Assembly (NCBI RefSeq): GCF_910592395.1
Contig: NC_088308.1
Coordinates: 8,511,001 to 8,575,000 of the forward strand
Length of the DNA stretch: 64,000 nucleotides
Direction: 5' to 3'
From: Lineus longissimus
Lineage: Eukaryota; Nemertea; Pilidiophora; Heteronemertea; Lineidae
This document shows positions 18,920 through 31,065 of the stretch, one piece after another. The notes beneath the pieces were generated by a model, which searched no databases, was not told the DNA's origin, and was given only the letters and a program-made list of their open reading frames with translations. The position numbers were made by a program, and so were the translations under genes. How positions within the stretch are numbered: the first letter of the stretch is position 1; the number at the start of each line of letters is the position of its first letter.

Positions 18920-19920
18920 CTGTCGCTTTCCCTTGAAACAGTATCAATTGAATAGATAGTTGATGATCGAGTGTTATTGGAAACGTCCAACTAAGATTGA
19001 ACAAGATTATGTGCTCAGTGTAATAAACCATCAATTCATTCAAACCTGTTTCAACACATTTTATCAATACATAGTTTCAATTTTCTACAAATTTTCCATT
19101 ATAGAATAATTACATTTGGCCTTAAAAGGAATTGGAGGTATTGGTTGTCTCACCAAAACCGCGAGTGTAGAGTTAAAATGCGGATCAAAACCGAGGTGTA
19201 GCCGAGGGTTTTGCAAGCATTTTAACTCAACCGGCGTGGATTTGGTGAGACAATCAATACTGACAGAAAGGTATCAATTTATATTCTAAAACATCTCAAA
19301 TTGAATAGCGAATAATGTGGCTTTAAATGAATTTAGACCAGGTGTAAAAGTCACCCACGACCTACCTAGCTGGAGTCCGCCGGACTCTAACTCCTGGGAA
19401 TCTAAGTCCTACGGTCCTGGACGGCTAGGAGCTGGAGTCCTAGGACTTAGGTTACTAGCAACCAATGTCCTTGGACCGTGACTCCTTAGGAATGTAAGTC
19501 CAAAATCTAGTAATCTCCGTCCTAGGTGGACTTCCATTACTAGAACAAACTAGTACATGTATTCCAAGTCCTATGCAAAACTACAGTAGATTTTCAAGGA
19601 AGATACATTACTCTACTCAAAGTGCCTGCACCTAATTTTCATTCGCAGCGAGGTGTTGCAGCTTACCGATTTTCTATGGCAATGGCTTTTACAATTTCAT
19701 TCGCCTTGTACTGTACATGTATGTACATAAAGAAATCAACAAGTCATTCTGTTTAACCAGATTCTGTATTTAATGCAAGTATTCACAAGGGTTGACATAA
19801 ATACTAGTATCATACCCTACTCTTGAATTGGGCTCTCAAATCACTCTGTTTTTAACCAGAATTGATACATATTGTGGTATTGATAATGTGTTGACAGTGA
19901 CATGAAGACTGGAACGTAGT

Positions 19921-22900
19921 TTATTTCTTTTCATTCTCAGACGGCCCCTCATGCCATATCTTTAAGTTCGCCCCGTTTATTGAGGATTTCAAGTGGATAC
20001 CATCCTCGTTCGTTAACAAGTATCCCCCGCTCTTGGTCTTGCTCCTTATGACATACGGGCCCAGCCAAGGTAACGCAGATTTTCCCCCTTTTCGATCCGA
20101 TCGTACCAAATTTTTCTTCAGGACCTTAGTTCCAACGGGGATATCCTGCAACAAAAAGAAATATGAAGTTTGAGAACAGAAGTTTGCAATACATGTAAGG
20201 TGCCACTTGCCGTAGCTTCTTTGCAACATTTCCCTTCTTCAGATCAGTGACGTCATCTTCGCATGGTCAAATGAAGCAACATTTTCATGAATAATACATG
20301 AATACGTTTTGTCTAACACTCACGTTTTGAGAGATCCTCCTCTTGTTGTAATGCGTTTCTTGTCGCCCCTGGGCCTTCTTGATGTTTTTAAGCACTTTCT
20401 GCCCTATAGACTCTCGCATTCTAGTAACTCTCTTATTGACCTCTGCATGTTGTTCACTCCCACTTGGTCGGGGTTCGTCTGCTTCGGCGTTTCCCTCAGG
20501 TTCATCCACATCTTCAGGAAGAATGGGTTCCCTAAAATGAATAATGATTGAACTTGCGCGACACATAATAAGAGTGATTCAAGGATATTGTAACCACTTA
20601 TAGCTACACACGCAGCACTTAAAACAATATTGATAACCAGTTAGTACTTGGAAACTGGTAAGTACATGTCAGAACGAATCACTTACTTATTATCAATCTA
20701 AGCTGAATTTAAGACTTTTTTGGTGTCAAAAGTTTGGGTCAATTTTCCTTTCCTTTTAGACAACAGAAGACCAATAATCACCTGCCATACATGAGGAAAA
20801 AGGGAGAAAATCCCGTTGAGGCGTGCTTTGAGGTGTTGTACGCGAACACGACTTGAGGCAATTGGTTCTCCCAGTCATCACCTGGCTCCATCTTTAGTAG
20901 CATTGCTTCCAATGTCTGATTGAAACGTTCTGGAGAAAAAATACAACAAACGAAGCGAAATTAATTTACGTATAAAACAGAATTAGAATATGTGGCCTTG
21001 TAATGTATTGTCTGCATTTATATAGCGCTAATAAGTTAACCTGCTCAAGTCCTTTACTTACCAGTTAATCCATTCGACTGAGGGTGGTAAGCCGTGGTTC
21101 GGTAGTGCGACATTTCTAAAGCAGTCACTATGCCCTTCACAATCTCGTTGTTGAATTCCCGCCCTTGATCGGAGATCAAAACCCTTGCGAAACCAAAACT
21201 GAAATAAAGAATACGAATACGGAATTATGTTTTTTTGTGCGTATGTCTATTGATGAACAGTCCTGTCCCTGAGTAAGGCATGATGGGTTATACTTACATG
21301 TAGCTGCCAAAGTAGCGCTAATTTGACTATCGCCTATGTCTTAAGTTATAGTAATGTCTTATGCCTATGTCCTATCAACATGATCAAGGAGAAAGGAAAA
21401 TTATTTATTTGTCTGATTTCATTCTCTATTCATTGTTCAAATTTAGTCTATAAAACTTACCACAAGAATGACTTGAAAAGCACCTTCGCAACACCTTCTG
21501 CATGTTTTGACGGTAGTGGGTTCGCCTGGGCCCACTTGGAGAAGTAACAGGTCGTCGTGCATATGTATTTATTGCCATTCCTTGACTCTTCTAGAGGCCC
21601 GATAAGATCGATACCAATCTGAAATCACAAAAAGGGGACAAAAACGAAAGTAGAGTTAGAACGCAGATAATCAATTGTAGCGTCTTGCCCAGTAGGACAC
21701 CACTGCATTACGAGATATTACATTGTATTCAAATGCAAGATACTATCGCTATTTATATGAGCATACTGCAGTTAGTTATAAACAATGAAGAGTGTAAACT
21801 CACCGTTCTATAGCATTGCGCTTTAGCGACAGGGATCGGGTGAAGAGGCGGGGCGACCATATTCATTTTGCGGTTTACCAGCCGGCATCTTGGGCATTTC
21901 TTCAGAAAGGCATTAACGTCGGCTACAAGGTTTTGCCACCAATAGCGCTTTTCAACTTTGTCCAAGGTTTTATCCCTTCCTAAATGCCCACCTGAAATGT
22001 TGGAATGGTAGTTGAAAAGAGGAAAGATTTTCGGTACCACGATCATTTCACCAAAGTTGCCTTCAAATTAAAATTCGCTTATTTGATATAAGTGTTCAAG
22101 TGTATCCTTAGAACAGTAAGCACATCAGTAAACACTACGCATAAATTAACCATCCATCGCTTACCTAAGGCCGACGAATGGAGATTCGCAAGCGCGTCAT
22201 CGATCTGTTTTGGCGTCATAAGGACCTTGCGCCAAGGACTTTCGTGTAATTCCCCATCTTGGTCAGCATCATCGTAAGTGCCTGGGACGTCGTTTATCTT
22301 CTTTTTCAGTCGCCGATACATGAGTTCACCGCGTTCAAGCTGTAAAAAGACGTATGCTGGTGTTAACAGTGAAAGCATTCATGGTTGTTGCTTCCCAGTC
22401 TAGTTTTTTTTTAGAAATTTGAAATTTTTTTGCTTGCAACAAAATTGCCTGTTTGGGATGAACACTGTAGTCGTGCGTACACGCATTAAAATGTATTGAA
22501 ATCTAGATCAGCAATACCGAATTTGTTGCACATATTTGTCGAAAAAGTGTACCATTAGATTTCGCGCTGGAGAGGAAAAGGCCTATGCTATGGCATGGGT
22601 TCTATATATTGATTGAATTTGAAACATCATAACCAAAATCCTACGCAGCGCATCAATAGCCTTCTCAAATATAAGCTTCCTCCAGTCATCCGGACCTATT
22701 TTCCTAGGAAAAAAAGTCCCCAAGACCTCCTTTCCTAGGAATCTAACTCCCCCGGACCTTCTTTTCTAGGAATCCAAGTCCCAAGACCTGCTTTCCTAGG
22801 AATCCCAGTCCCCCAGACCAGCTTTCCTCGGAATCCAAGTCCCCAAGACCTGCTTTCCTCGGAATCCAAGTCCCCCAGACCAGCTTTCCTTGGAATCTAA

Positions 22901-23071
22901 GTCCTCAGATCTGCTTTCCTAGGAATCCAAGTCCAAACTTACCTTAAAATTGTTCTTTGCTGCTCGGCGGATGGACCGCTTCCTCGAAAGACTGCAACGA
23001 GCTGGATAGGCATGGTCCCGTAAATAGCGAAAAATAATGTGCGGGTCATGAGGTGTTCTTTCGGTTGACAT
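19921..23071 (-). CDS. Ginger-like D,D35E integrase/transposase, 8 exons, 455 aa
   Basis: Exons by GT-AG rule: 22943-23071, 22165-22339, 21804-21991, 21461-21618, 21062-21198, 20782-20929, 20324-20531, 19921-20145. Together they make 1,368 nt with all phases compatible and no stop until TAA. An HHCC finger spans the exon 2/3 junction (HSSALGGH, then CPRC). The catalytic core has D in IGIDLIGPL (exon 4), D in ISDQGREF (exon 5) and E in ERFNQTLEAM (start of exon 6), with exactly 35 residues between the second D and E. Exon 7 continues LMYGREPILP, typical of gypsy/KRBA2-type integrases. Exon 8 has WLGPYVI, the GPY/F motif. The bases before the ATG (CCTGCCCAG) could themselves be a splice acceptor, so an extra upstream exon is possible. 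It should cut and join transposon ends. Confidence 0.85.
22692..22934. repeat. About 32-bp tandem repeats in intron 1 of the transposase
   Basis: Seven to eight degenerate units around TTTCCTAGGAATCCAAGTCC. The same motif is scattered in both subterminal zones of the transposon and resembles the CCTAGGAATGCAGGAC arms of the MITEs. These could be transposase-binding sites or a minisatellite expanded from one. Confidence 0.75.
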
Positions 23072-23217
23072 CTGGGCAGGAATGAAGGCCAATACAAGTT
23101 TCCACTTGCGTTTTATAGGCCTAGGCTACACTGATGATCATGATTGAATGTTGAGTCACTCGAATGATTGTAATCGATTATGCAAGATGTAATGAAGAGA
23201 AATAAACAAAACAAGAA

Positions 23218-23295
23218 TACACCGAGCGGGACTCGAACCAGCGGTTTCTGCTTACTAGGCAGGGACCATGACCAATACACTATGGGGGATTGGCT
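23218..23295 (-). repeat. tRNA-like sequence (SINE head or tRNA relic)
   Basis: The minus strand has a perfect B box GGTTCGAGTCC, an A-box-like TAGTGTATTGG, and an anticodon arm CTGC-CTAGTAA-GCAG (loop would read AGT). The acceptor stem does not pair, so this is not a functional tRNA. It lies inside the transposon, upstream of the integrase ATG. Confidence 0.5.
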
Positions 23296-23570
23296 GGCAG
23301 ACATCCCAAAACTTCAAATATTTGAACGCATGTTCTATTATATACCGTAGTACATGCGTATGTAATTTAAGTGGGTACGGACATTGGTTACGGGGACCTC
23401 AATTTCTGTCACTGTTGTAAAAGAAATCTAAGTCCCCCAGTAATCAAAGTCCTACCTTCCTTTTATATATATAGGAATCGTAGCCCAGGAAGGGAAGTCC
23501 GGTTAGGACAACCGTTCCCAAGGTCCGTAGGACCTTGGTTCCGGGCGGACTTGCATTTTTTTTACACCGG

Positions 23571-23724
23571 TGTAAAAGGAATGAACGTCCTAGGAATGCA
23601 GGACCCTTACAATAGCTATTGTATGGAGTCCTGCACCCTTACAATAGCTATTGTATGGAGTCCTGCACCCTTACAATAGCTATTGTAAGGGTCCTGCATT
23701 CCTAGGACGTCCATTCCTTTTACA
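23571..23724. mobile_element. 154-bp CCGG-target MITE (G2 copy)
   Basis: Starts TGTAAAAGGAATGAACGTCC, ends in its complement, and has ccgg on both sides. The interior holds three copies of the palindrome TACAATAGCTATTGTA separated by GGAGTCCTGCACCC. It corresponds to the 352-bp foldback elements in other units but lacks their inner arms. The Ginger-like transposon abuts its left CCGG. Confidence 0.75.
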
Positions 23725-23982
23725 CCGGGAGTTGACTTTAAGGCCATGGCTGGGTGCACAGTTAATTGCGCCCTCCAAGAAATTTATTTCATGAACCACA
23801 TAATGGCTTTTGTCGGGTGTCCAATGTAAATTTTACGTGAATGCAATCAAACCTATATTTTACAGTGGCGAATGAGGGCGACGCTCTGGCATTTTGCTCT
23901 TCTGCTGGCTCACATGAAGTATCTAGTTGGCTCTAGCTTTCTGGGACCTCTCACTGTAGCCAATTACCTAAAAAGTATTTAC

Positions 23983-24302
23983 TTTTTTCTCATGATTTTA
24001 GTATTTAAACCATTCGTAAACTTCAACTGACAACACCGACCCAGAAAGAAGCAAGTGTTAGTTTTGCCTTGCTTCTTAAAACTGAACCCGGCTACTAAAT
24101 CGTGATGTGAGCATCTTATAGAGCAGTGTAGTCGTGACCTCGGGTCTAACCAGACACTGTTTTGTTGATATATAAATCCGATCTCAGCGTCATTTGAAAG
24201 TGGCGCAAATATCACAGCGAAGTCCGTACTTCTTATCGAGCTTATGAGGCACATAATTGCCGTGATGAAAAATAACTCAGTTGACAATGAACCGATCATC
24301 AT
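23983..24302 (-). CDS. G2 first exon: signal peptide plus PAN-like motif
   Basis: Same exon as 3054-3395, with an in-frame loss of 8 codons just before the hydrophobic segment (SLSTELFFITAIMC), which shortens the signal-peptide n-region. The run before the donor has six A and lacks the extra G, so the exon from this ATG is 320 nt and would leave a different phase from G1, G3, G4 and G6. That may break the splice frame to the Ig-like exon. A TATAAA is at 24368-24373. Confidence 0.45.
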
Positions 24303-24373
24303 TTTCTTGGTGTTTCCCACTTGTAGTAGTTGAGCTGACGCAAGGACCTGCGAAACCTCAATGAGCATTTATA

Positions 24374-25305
24374 GCGAAGCTTTAAAATCATTGGTCGATC
24401 GAATTCGAGTTAAAATCGCCAGACTAAAGCACGAAATTATTATTTTTTGTGCATTATTTTGATAGTCCTGTGCGCCTTGTACTTGCTGTGATATGATATT
24501 GTCAAATCTATCTTTTTCGTCAGTCTAGAGCATTGACATGTTATTGATTCAAACCAAAAAACTCATTAAATATTATTTCGCTTCACCGTAGAGAATTAAA
24601 GTTTGCATGCGCAATACTCAGGTCAAATACACGGTTGGCCTGAGTTAGGTTATTGTTTGTGCCGCTCCCATCTTGATATATCCAAATATGATTGGAAACT
24701 CTTCCATATACTTGGTGTCCATGCGGATATTTGGTTCCTTACCATTGTATATAAGATGTACAAAACAGTTCTTACTATTAACGTCCTAAATGTCATTCAT
24801 TATTTTTGTTTAAATCGTATTCCTTTGCTCCTGCCAATAATCCTTTGAACCATATCGCAACATAGCAAGAATCAGCTGTTGTTGCAATCTCGAGGCATAT
24901 CATTGAGCTTCAAATGTAAACGTTGCTCGAGTGTTACGAAGTCGTTTCAGGTCCTTATCTCTCCCATTCAATCATACGGAAAATCATGTACGTCTCCTCC
25001 CTTTTTAACAATTACAATTCTTTTACACGTACGAACTATGGCGTCAATGTTGGTTGAAAAACGAGCTTTTCTGATTATTGTATATTTATATTTGTTTACA
25101 GCCACCCTTGAAAGGAGGGAACTTACAATCGACCCCGCCTTTAGTCACTTTGACAAAAATGAAATGAAAACAGGCAAGGTTTACCAAATGTTGTGACGAA
25201 AAGAATACAAGCGACTAATAGGAGCCTACTTCGACGACTCGCCATTGATCTTGATGTTGATAGCTGCTCTAGGGCTCCCTCCAACGTCCTAAGGTAATAA
25301 ATACG
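24374..25305. other. 5' flank of G2
   Basis: No gene is supported. It is homologous to 3470-4550 but lacks the palindromic MITE and the LINE tail, giving the empty-site state of both. Confidence 0.55.
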
Positions 25306-25560
25306 TCGACCAACACAGGATATGAAAGAAATAAGTCCACCAACTCAAGATATGTAAGAAATACGTCCACCAACTCAGGATATGACAGAAATAAGTCCAC
25401 CAAATGAAGATAGGTAAGAAATATGTCTACCAACTCAAGATAGGTAAGAAATACTTCTACCAACTCAAGACAGGTAAGAAATACGTCTACTAACTCAAGA
25501 TAGGTTAGACATACGTCTACCCACTCAAGATGGGTCACAAATACGTCCACTAACTTCAGA
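25306..25560. repeat. 30-bp minisatellite between G2 and G3
   Basis: About eight degenerate units of the ACGTCYACCAACTCAAGATA type. Confidence 0.85.
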
Positions 25561-25601
25561 TTATTTTAGGAATGTTCATGCTGTAGTTAAAAATTTTGTA
25601 C

Positions 25602-25905
25602 GCATCGCCGTTTATCTTGAAGTTAGGATTCGGGGTAAATAACTCATTGATCCTGGTAAGTATGCATCGCCGTTTATCTTGAGCTAGGATTGAGGGTAAT
25701 AACTCATTGATCCTGGTAAGTGGGCATCGCCGTTTATCTTGAAGTTAGGATTGAGGGTAATAACTCATTGATATTGGTAAGTATGCATCGCCGTTTATCT
25801 TGAGTTAGGATTGGCGGTAATAACTCATTAATCCTGGTAAGTATGCATCGCCGTTTATCTTGAGTTAGGATTGGGGGTGATAACTCATTGATCCTGGTAA
25901 TTACT
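25602..25905. repeat. 60-bp satellite, five units
   Basis: Five tandem units with GCATCGCCGTTTATCTTGAG and AACTCATTGATCCTGGTAAG. The frame on the minus strand is only translated repeat. Confidence 0.85.
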
Positions 25906-26156
25906 AAGCATATTGTTTTGATGCCTATTAAAATTCTACTACAACTATATAAATGGAATAAGGGCTGCATTTTAGTCACATTTTACTCAATTTTCGACGA
26001 GCATCCAAGAAATTCCATACGTCTGTATACCGGCAATATGGTTCACTTGATTAGATAAGAAACTGCACGAGTGGCTGATCCGAGTCACCAGATCGCACGA
26101 GATGATTTTCTCTGGCCTGAAAGCTCTGTTTGTCTGTCTGTCTGTCTGTCTTTTAC

Positions 26157-26351
26157 ATGGACTAAATGCACTTTGGGCATAATAATAATTCTTGACATCA
26201 CCATTTTTGCGGTTTTCAATCGATACGCCGGAGACTAACGTGAATCTGTGCCTTTGCAGTTTCGATGAGATCACTTCATCCTCAGGACATCTGTATGTGT
26301 TGATCTGACGGTCGATATCCTGACGACTTCGTCGAATCTCGCAAATTCGAA
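26157..26351 (-). CDS. Candidate 195-nt phase 1-1 exon (G3 region)
   Basis: Same boundaries (GTTGCAG and CAT|GTAAAA) and length as 14992-15186, with small substitutions (DVKNYYYAQSAFSP). The product is unknown. The TGTC microsatellite just inside the donor side is also shared. Confidence 0.3.
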
Positions 26352-27644
26352 CTGCAACATTGACGCCGGTACATGAATATTTGTTCTTGTTTTAACACTG
26401 AATGCTACAGCCTTTCAATCGTTGCAATGGAGTATCAAGGTGTTTTGTTTAGCAGATTGCACATATACATTTTAACTGAATGGGATACATAAAGATCCCT
26501 ATGTGTAATATTTATTGTCGCGAACACGAATAGATTTCATGAAATGTATAAATTGGAAGGGTTTTCATGAAAGTGCATGATATATTGATTTTCGTTTAAT
26601 CGGTATCACCATGATCGATCTTGGAAAGTGTAGCAGTGATCTGGCTGTGAACAAAACTCTTGTCCAAGATTGCAAACTATTTATCCAAGACTTTCACCAA
26701 AAGCGCATTTTTGTCTTGGATGAATGGCTTGCAAATAACTGTTTTGGAGAGTGAAAATGTAATCAAACGCATGACAAAGAATCGATTTCGTCACTACGCA
26801 CATCTCAAGAAAGATAGTTATCAGTAAATACACGATGACAAAACCAGTTCTCATCATAAACCATTGAAAAACGTGCATACCGTTATACATATATATTTAT
26901 GTATATCCGAATTCAATTTGTTTCCCCGAGGTCTTTTTCAATACCTGTGGCAGTTGTGCATTTCCACTGAATAGGTTCCTACATTTGTTGTTCGATGGGG
27001 ACCAACTACCTAAAAGGACAAACTATTTACATTACCGATAGAAGGCAAGCGTAGAGTATGTTTCCCCATTACAACACGTTAACTTCCAGTGTCGACTGAC
27101 AATCATTTCATAGCTGTGATTTATTAGGTAGTTGATTCAAGCGGGGAGGCAGATTTTGGATTCAAGACGCTGGAAGCGAGATATTGCATCAATTGACGGC
27201 ACCACCTCGATTTTATTAATCTCCCCTCCAGTCAAAAGTCCCATTTACACGGTGCAAATAGGTGAATAGTTTGGTTACCTCATCAACCGCTAACTTCAAA
27301 CGAAGAATCAACCAAAGTTGCTTACAAGTTCATAGCTTTGACTTAATTAACTTGCATTGTAACAGGAAGCAACCACCCCTGGAATGAAAAAGATACGTTG
27401 AAACAAAATTGAAATATTCCTTTTCAAGCCATCGTTTGTAAAGACCCGATTGCCATATTATGGGGTCAAAGGTGGCCCGCAGAAGCCACATCGAAACGAC
27501 GGAACGGGCCGAACGCGATATCTTCAGAGGTCAGTGACGTATCAAACCATATCGAAGCCGGTTTAGCTAACCCGCCTCGTGTAAATACGATTTCATTCCA
27601 CTACACGACACTAGAGATGTCAGGTCTGGTAACCATATCATCTC
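26352..27644. other. Unit spacer, G3 region
   Basis: No intact gene. Nearly identical to 56319-57611. It includes the stop-bearing relic of the Ig-like frame that is open at 36260-36508. Confidence 0.5.
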
Positions 27645-28013
27645 TCAAACTACCAAACTCTCTTCGTAATTGCTCCTCCTTGTAAACACAAGTAAGTATA
27701 CAAATAACATATCAGCAGTACCGATAATGTGAACGGCGAAACAAGAGTTTTTCCATTTCTTTTGATCAGTATTGAGCACTTTCAACTCTGCTCTGTTTTG
27801 CATCAAATGGTCAAATGTAATTATTTTGTCATGACTGTGGTTTATCATAACCATGTTGTAACGTCCGAATACCAAAAGCTTTCTCCTATTTCGCCGAATG
27901 TAGTACATTACAAATGCCTCCTTTGCATTGTCTTTGACAGTAATTTCATTTAAACAAAGCAACTCGTCGTCATTTTGTGGCAATTCTAGAAAATACGAGC
28001 CAGTGTCACACAT
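27645..28013 (-). pseudogene. Decayed Ig-like block (G3 region)
   Basis: A 122-codon remnant of repeats 1-2, the counterpart of 16355-16801 but cut shorter by a stop after YEESLVV. Confidence 0.6.
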
Positions 28014-29152
28014 TTACGATGCGACACTTTTTCGATCTGCATTCGAATACCACCAAATTTAAACTAACCGTACCCAACAGGTCCTGTGATGAACAGCAGT
28101 TTCCTCTCATGATAATAACGTCTTCTGCGGAAAATATAGACCACATTTCGTCTATGTATCATTTCTACTGGGTAAGAATTTGAAAATTATTCATCAAAAC
28201 CGGCCGCGAAGCCGTTGAAGACACATTTCCCGGGCGATGACATCAAGAAACGCGATGAAAGGGAAAATGATTTGTATTGATTATTCATCTGTCGCTTTCC
28301 CTTGAAATAGTATCCATTGAAGAGATAGTAAATGATCGAATATATTGGAAACGTTCAACTAAGATTAAACAAGATTATGTGGTCAGTGTAATAAACCAGC
28401 AATTTATTCTAACCTGTTTCAAGCCATTTTAACAATACAAGGTATCACTTTCTCAACAAATTTTCCATTATAGAATAATTACATTTGGCCTTAAAAAGGA
28501 ATTGATACCAAACTGGAGGTATTGGTTGTCTCACCAAAACCGCGTGGGTGGTCAACTTGACCAACCTTTATTGCAGTATCTTACTGTGACATAGGAGGTT
28601 CATTTTAAGTAATTATGATCAGATGGATCTACATGTATTTTGAATTATAAATGTCGGTATTACTTGACATTAATGATAATACGCAATTCTAGTTTCACCA
28701 TTGTCATACAACGTTGGTATTGGGGACCAATTTAGATCTAGTAGCAGATATTTGAGCTTGAGACAGTTCCTACCACAGCCACATTATGATGGTGATTTGA
28801 GAAAAGGTTTTTCTGTTTTCGAAAACTTTATTGAAAAGTGAATAATTCAAAAACTTGCAATACGTCAATTAAGATTATTACTAACTAGTAGGCATGTGTA
28901 GAGAACCGTGAGAAAAGCTTAAGAGATTATTAGGTTTAGACATAATTTCATATGGAATATTACAACCATCTATGATGTATTTTGTATTGATATTCTCATC
29001 TTTATCAATATTTATGCTAAGTTTCCGTACATTCAGCTTAATCGACATGCCGATGGTTGGCCTCATTAGCATTAATGTGTCATGGCACGGATGTAATGCT
29101 CTCCATCCATGTTCATGGCAATTGATTGGCTGTGAAATGAAGCAGAGCAATG
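28014..29152. other. Unit spacer between relic and G3 Ig-like blocks
   Basis: Upstream remains of the relic plus the conserved noncoding segment of 1-865. Matches 57981-59119. No gene is seen. Confidence 0.5.
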
Positions 29153-29728
29153 TCACCGTAACCCAGTCGGTCTATGAATTTTAAAGGGTTTTTGCCCGTG
29201 CCACTCATATGTCACAAATGTTCCATCACGTCCACTGGCAATCAAATCCAAGCCATCTTCAACTTTGCTGAGAACACTAACCGATATTTCCTCATCGTGC
29301 CAAATATTATGCAATCGTGGTATTCTAACAGATATAACAGCTAATGTTGTCTTCCTCAGGCGACAAATTAATAATAAGCTTCTTCCATTCCACTCGGTGT
29401 CACGAAGAATATGCAAAACAGGAGATGTTAGCTCTGGTAGCCATATCATCCCTCCAACTACCAAACTCTCTTTGTAATTGCTCCTCCTTGTAAACAGAAG
29501 TATACATTTCACATTCCTAACAATAATATCATCATTATTGGTAATGTGGAGAGTGAAATAATGACCTGGCCTTGGTTTCTGATCTGTATTGAGCACTTTC
29601 AACTCTGTTCCGTTTTGCATCAAATGGTCAAATGTGTTTACTTTGTCATGACCGTGTTTTATTATAACGATGTTGTAACGTCCGAATACCAGAAGCTTCT
29701 TCCTATTTCGCCGTATGTGGTACATCAC
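29153..29728 (-). pseudogene. Truncated Ig-like block (191 codons), G3
   Basis: Holds repeats 2 and 3 only (from MYHIRRNRKKLL to HRPTGLR). Upstream of codon 1 the sequence changes abruptly, at CATCACAG|AAAGATTAATTC, into the noncoding segment that normally follows an Ig-like frame. This is the scar of a tandem duplication or unequal exchange with the full copy at 30091-31065. It could still serve as extra exons if a splice acceptor exists. Confidence 0.55.
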
Positions 29729-30090
29729 AGAAAGATTAATTCAAAAACTTGCAACATGTCAATTAAGTTTATTACTGACAGGTAGGCAAGTGAAGAGAAC
29801 CGTGAGAAAAGCTTAAGAGATTATTAGGTTTAGACATGATTTCATATGAAATTTTACAAATATCTATCATGTATTTTGTATTGATATTCTCATCTTGATT
29901 AATGTTTCTGCTAAGTTTCCGCACATTCAGCTATAAAATCGGCATGCCCAATTTATTGAGGTTAATATTTGATTGAAAAAACAGGCCTAATTGGTTGGCC
30001 TCATTTGCATTAATGTGTCATTGCACGGATGTAATGCTCTCTATCAATGTTCATGGTAATTCATTGGCTGTGAAATGAAGCAGAGCAATG

Positions 30091-31065
30091 TCACCGTAAC
30101 CCACTCGGTCTATGAATTTTAAAGGGTTTTTGCCCCTGCCACTCATATGTCACAAATGTTCCATCACGTCCACTGGCAATCAAACCCAAGCCATCTTCAA
30201 CTTTGCTCAGAACGCTAACCGATATTTCATCATCGTGCCAAGTATTATGGAATCGTGGTATTCCAACAGATATAACAATAAATGTTGTCTTCCTCAGGCG
30301 ACAAATTAACAATAAGCTTCTACCATTCCACTCGGTGTCACGACAAATTTGCAAAACAGGAGATGTTAGCTCTGGTAGCCATATCATCCCTCCAACTACC
30401 AAACTCTCTTTGTAATTGCTCCTCCTTGTAAACAGAAGTATACATTTCACATTCCTAACAATAATATCATCATTATTGGTAAAGTGGAGAGTAAAAAAAT
30501 GACCTGTCCTTGGTTTCTGATCTGTATTGAGCACTTTCAACTCTGTTCCGTTTTGCATCAAATGGTCGAATGTGTTTACTTTGTCATGACTGCGTTTTAT
30601 TATAACGATGTTGTAACGTCCGAATACCAGAAGCTTCTTCCTATTTCGCCGTATGTGGTACATCACAAATGCTTCTTTTACAGTGCCCTTGACTGTTATT
30701 TCATTTAAACAAAGCAACTCGTCATCTTTTCGTGGCAGTTCTAAGGTATAAGAGCCAGCATAATGACCATTATTAGCATTTACGATGCTAGTCGTTTTTG
30801 ATCTGCGTTTAAATACCGCTAAATTTCCAAGAAGGAATTTAATCTTATCGTGCGCAAAGGGTCCTGTGATGAACAGCAGCTTCCTCTCATGATAATAACG
30901 TCTTCTATGGAAAATATAGACCACACTTCTTCTATGTCTCATTTCTACCACGTAAAAATTTGAAAATTCATCAAAACAGGCCTCGAAGCCGTTGAAGACA
31001 CCTTTCCCGGGAGATGACATCCAGAAACGCGATGAAAGGGAAAACGTTTCGTATCGATTATTCAT
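30091..31065 (-). CDS. G3 Ig-like repeat open frame (324 codons)
   Basis: Full three-repeat frame with the same layout as G2 (AGSYTLEL near 103, GHFFTLHF near 188, DGTFVTYEW near 301). Differences include VLQICRDTEW and IPRFHNTWHDDE. An AG after a pyrimidine-rich stretch precedes the GKRQMN-type codons just upstream, as in G1. Its PAN-like exon is 33028-33372. Essentially identical to 60058-61032. Confidence 0.45.
   Translation of the reverse strand: MNNRYETFSLSSRFWMSSPGKGVFNGFEACFDEFSNFYVVEMRHRRSVVYIFHRRRYYHERKLLFITGPFAHDKIKFLLGNLAVFKRRSKTTSIVNANNGHYAGSYTLELPRKDDELLCLNEITVKGTVKEAFVMYHIRRNRKKLLVFGRYNIVIIKRSHDKVNTFDHLMQNGTELKVLNTDQKPRTGHFFTLHFTNNDDIIVRNVKCILLFTRRSNYKESLVVGGMIWLPELTSPVLQICRDTEWNGRSLLLICRLRKTTFIVISVGIPRFHNTWHDDEISVSVLSKVEDGLGLIASGRDGTFVTYEWQGQKPFKIHRPSGLR

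Larger units (their letters stand above)
19343..23566 (-). mobile_element. Ginger-like DNA transposon, probably autonomous
   Basis: The ends are TGTAAAAGTC on the left and the complement of TGTAAAAAAAATGC on the right, flanked by cagg (19339-19342) and ccgg (23567-23570), a 4-bp duplication with one change. Inside is a complete intron-containing integrase gene (19921-23071). Subterminal zones at about 19365-19560 and 23425-23566 carry repeated CCTAGGAAT/AAGTCC motifs. Ginger elements are known for TGT ends, 4-bp duplications, a gypsy-type integrase with a GPY/F domain, and introns. The insertion is in the G2 intron, directly beside a related MITE. Confidence 0.8.

Noticed and set aside
23218-23295. 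Functional tRNA gene
   Set aside because: The B box and anticodon arm are good, but the acceptor stem does not pair and it sits inside a transposon. Treated as a tRNA-like repeat.
29153-29728. Truncated 191-codon Ig-like frames as independent genes
   Set aside because: The start codon arises at a duplication junction inside a repeat unit, with no own PAN-like exon. More likely relic or extra exons of the neighbouring gene.
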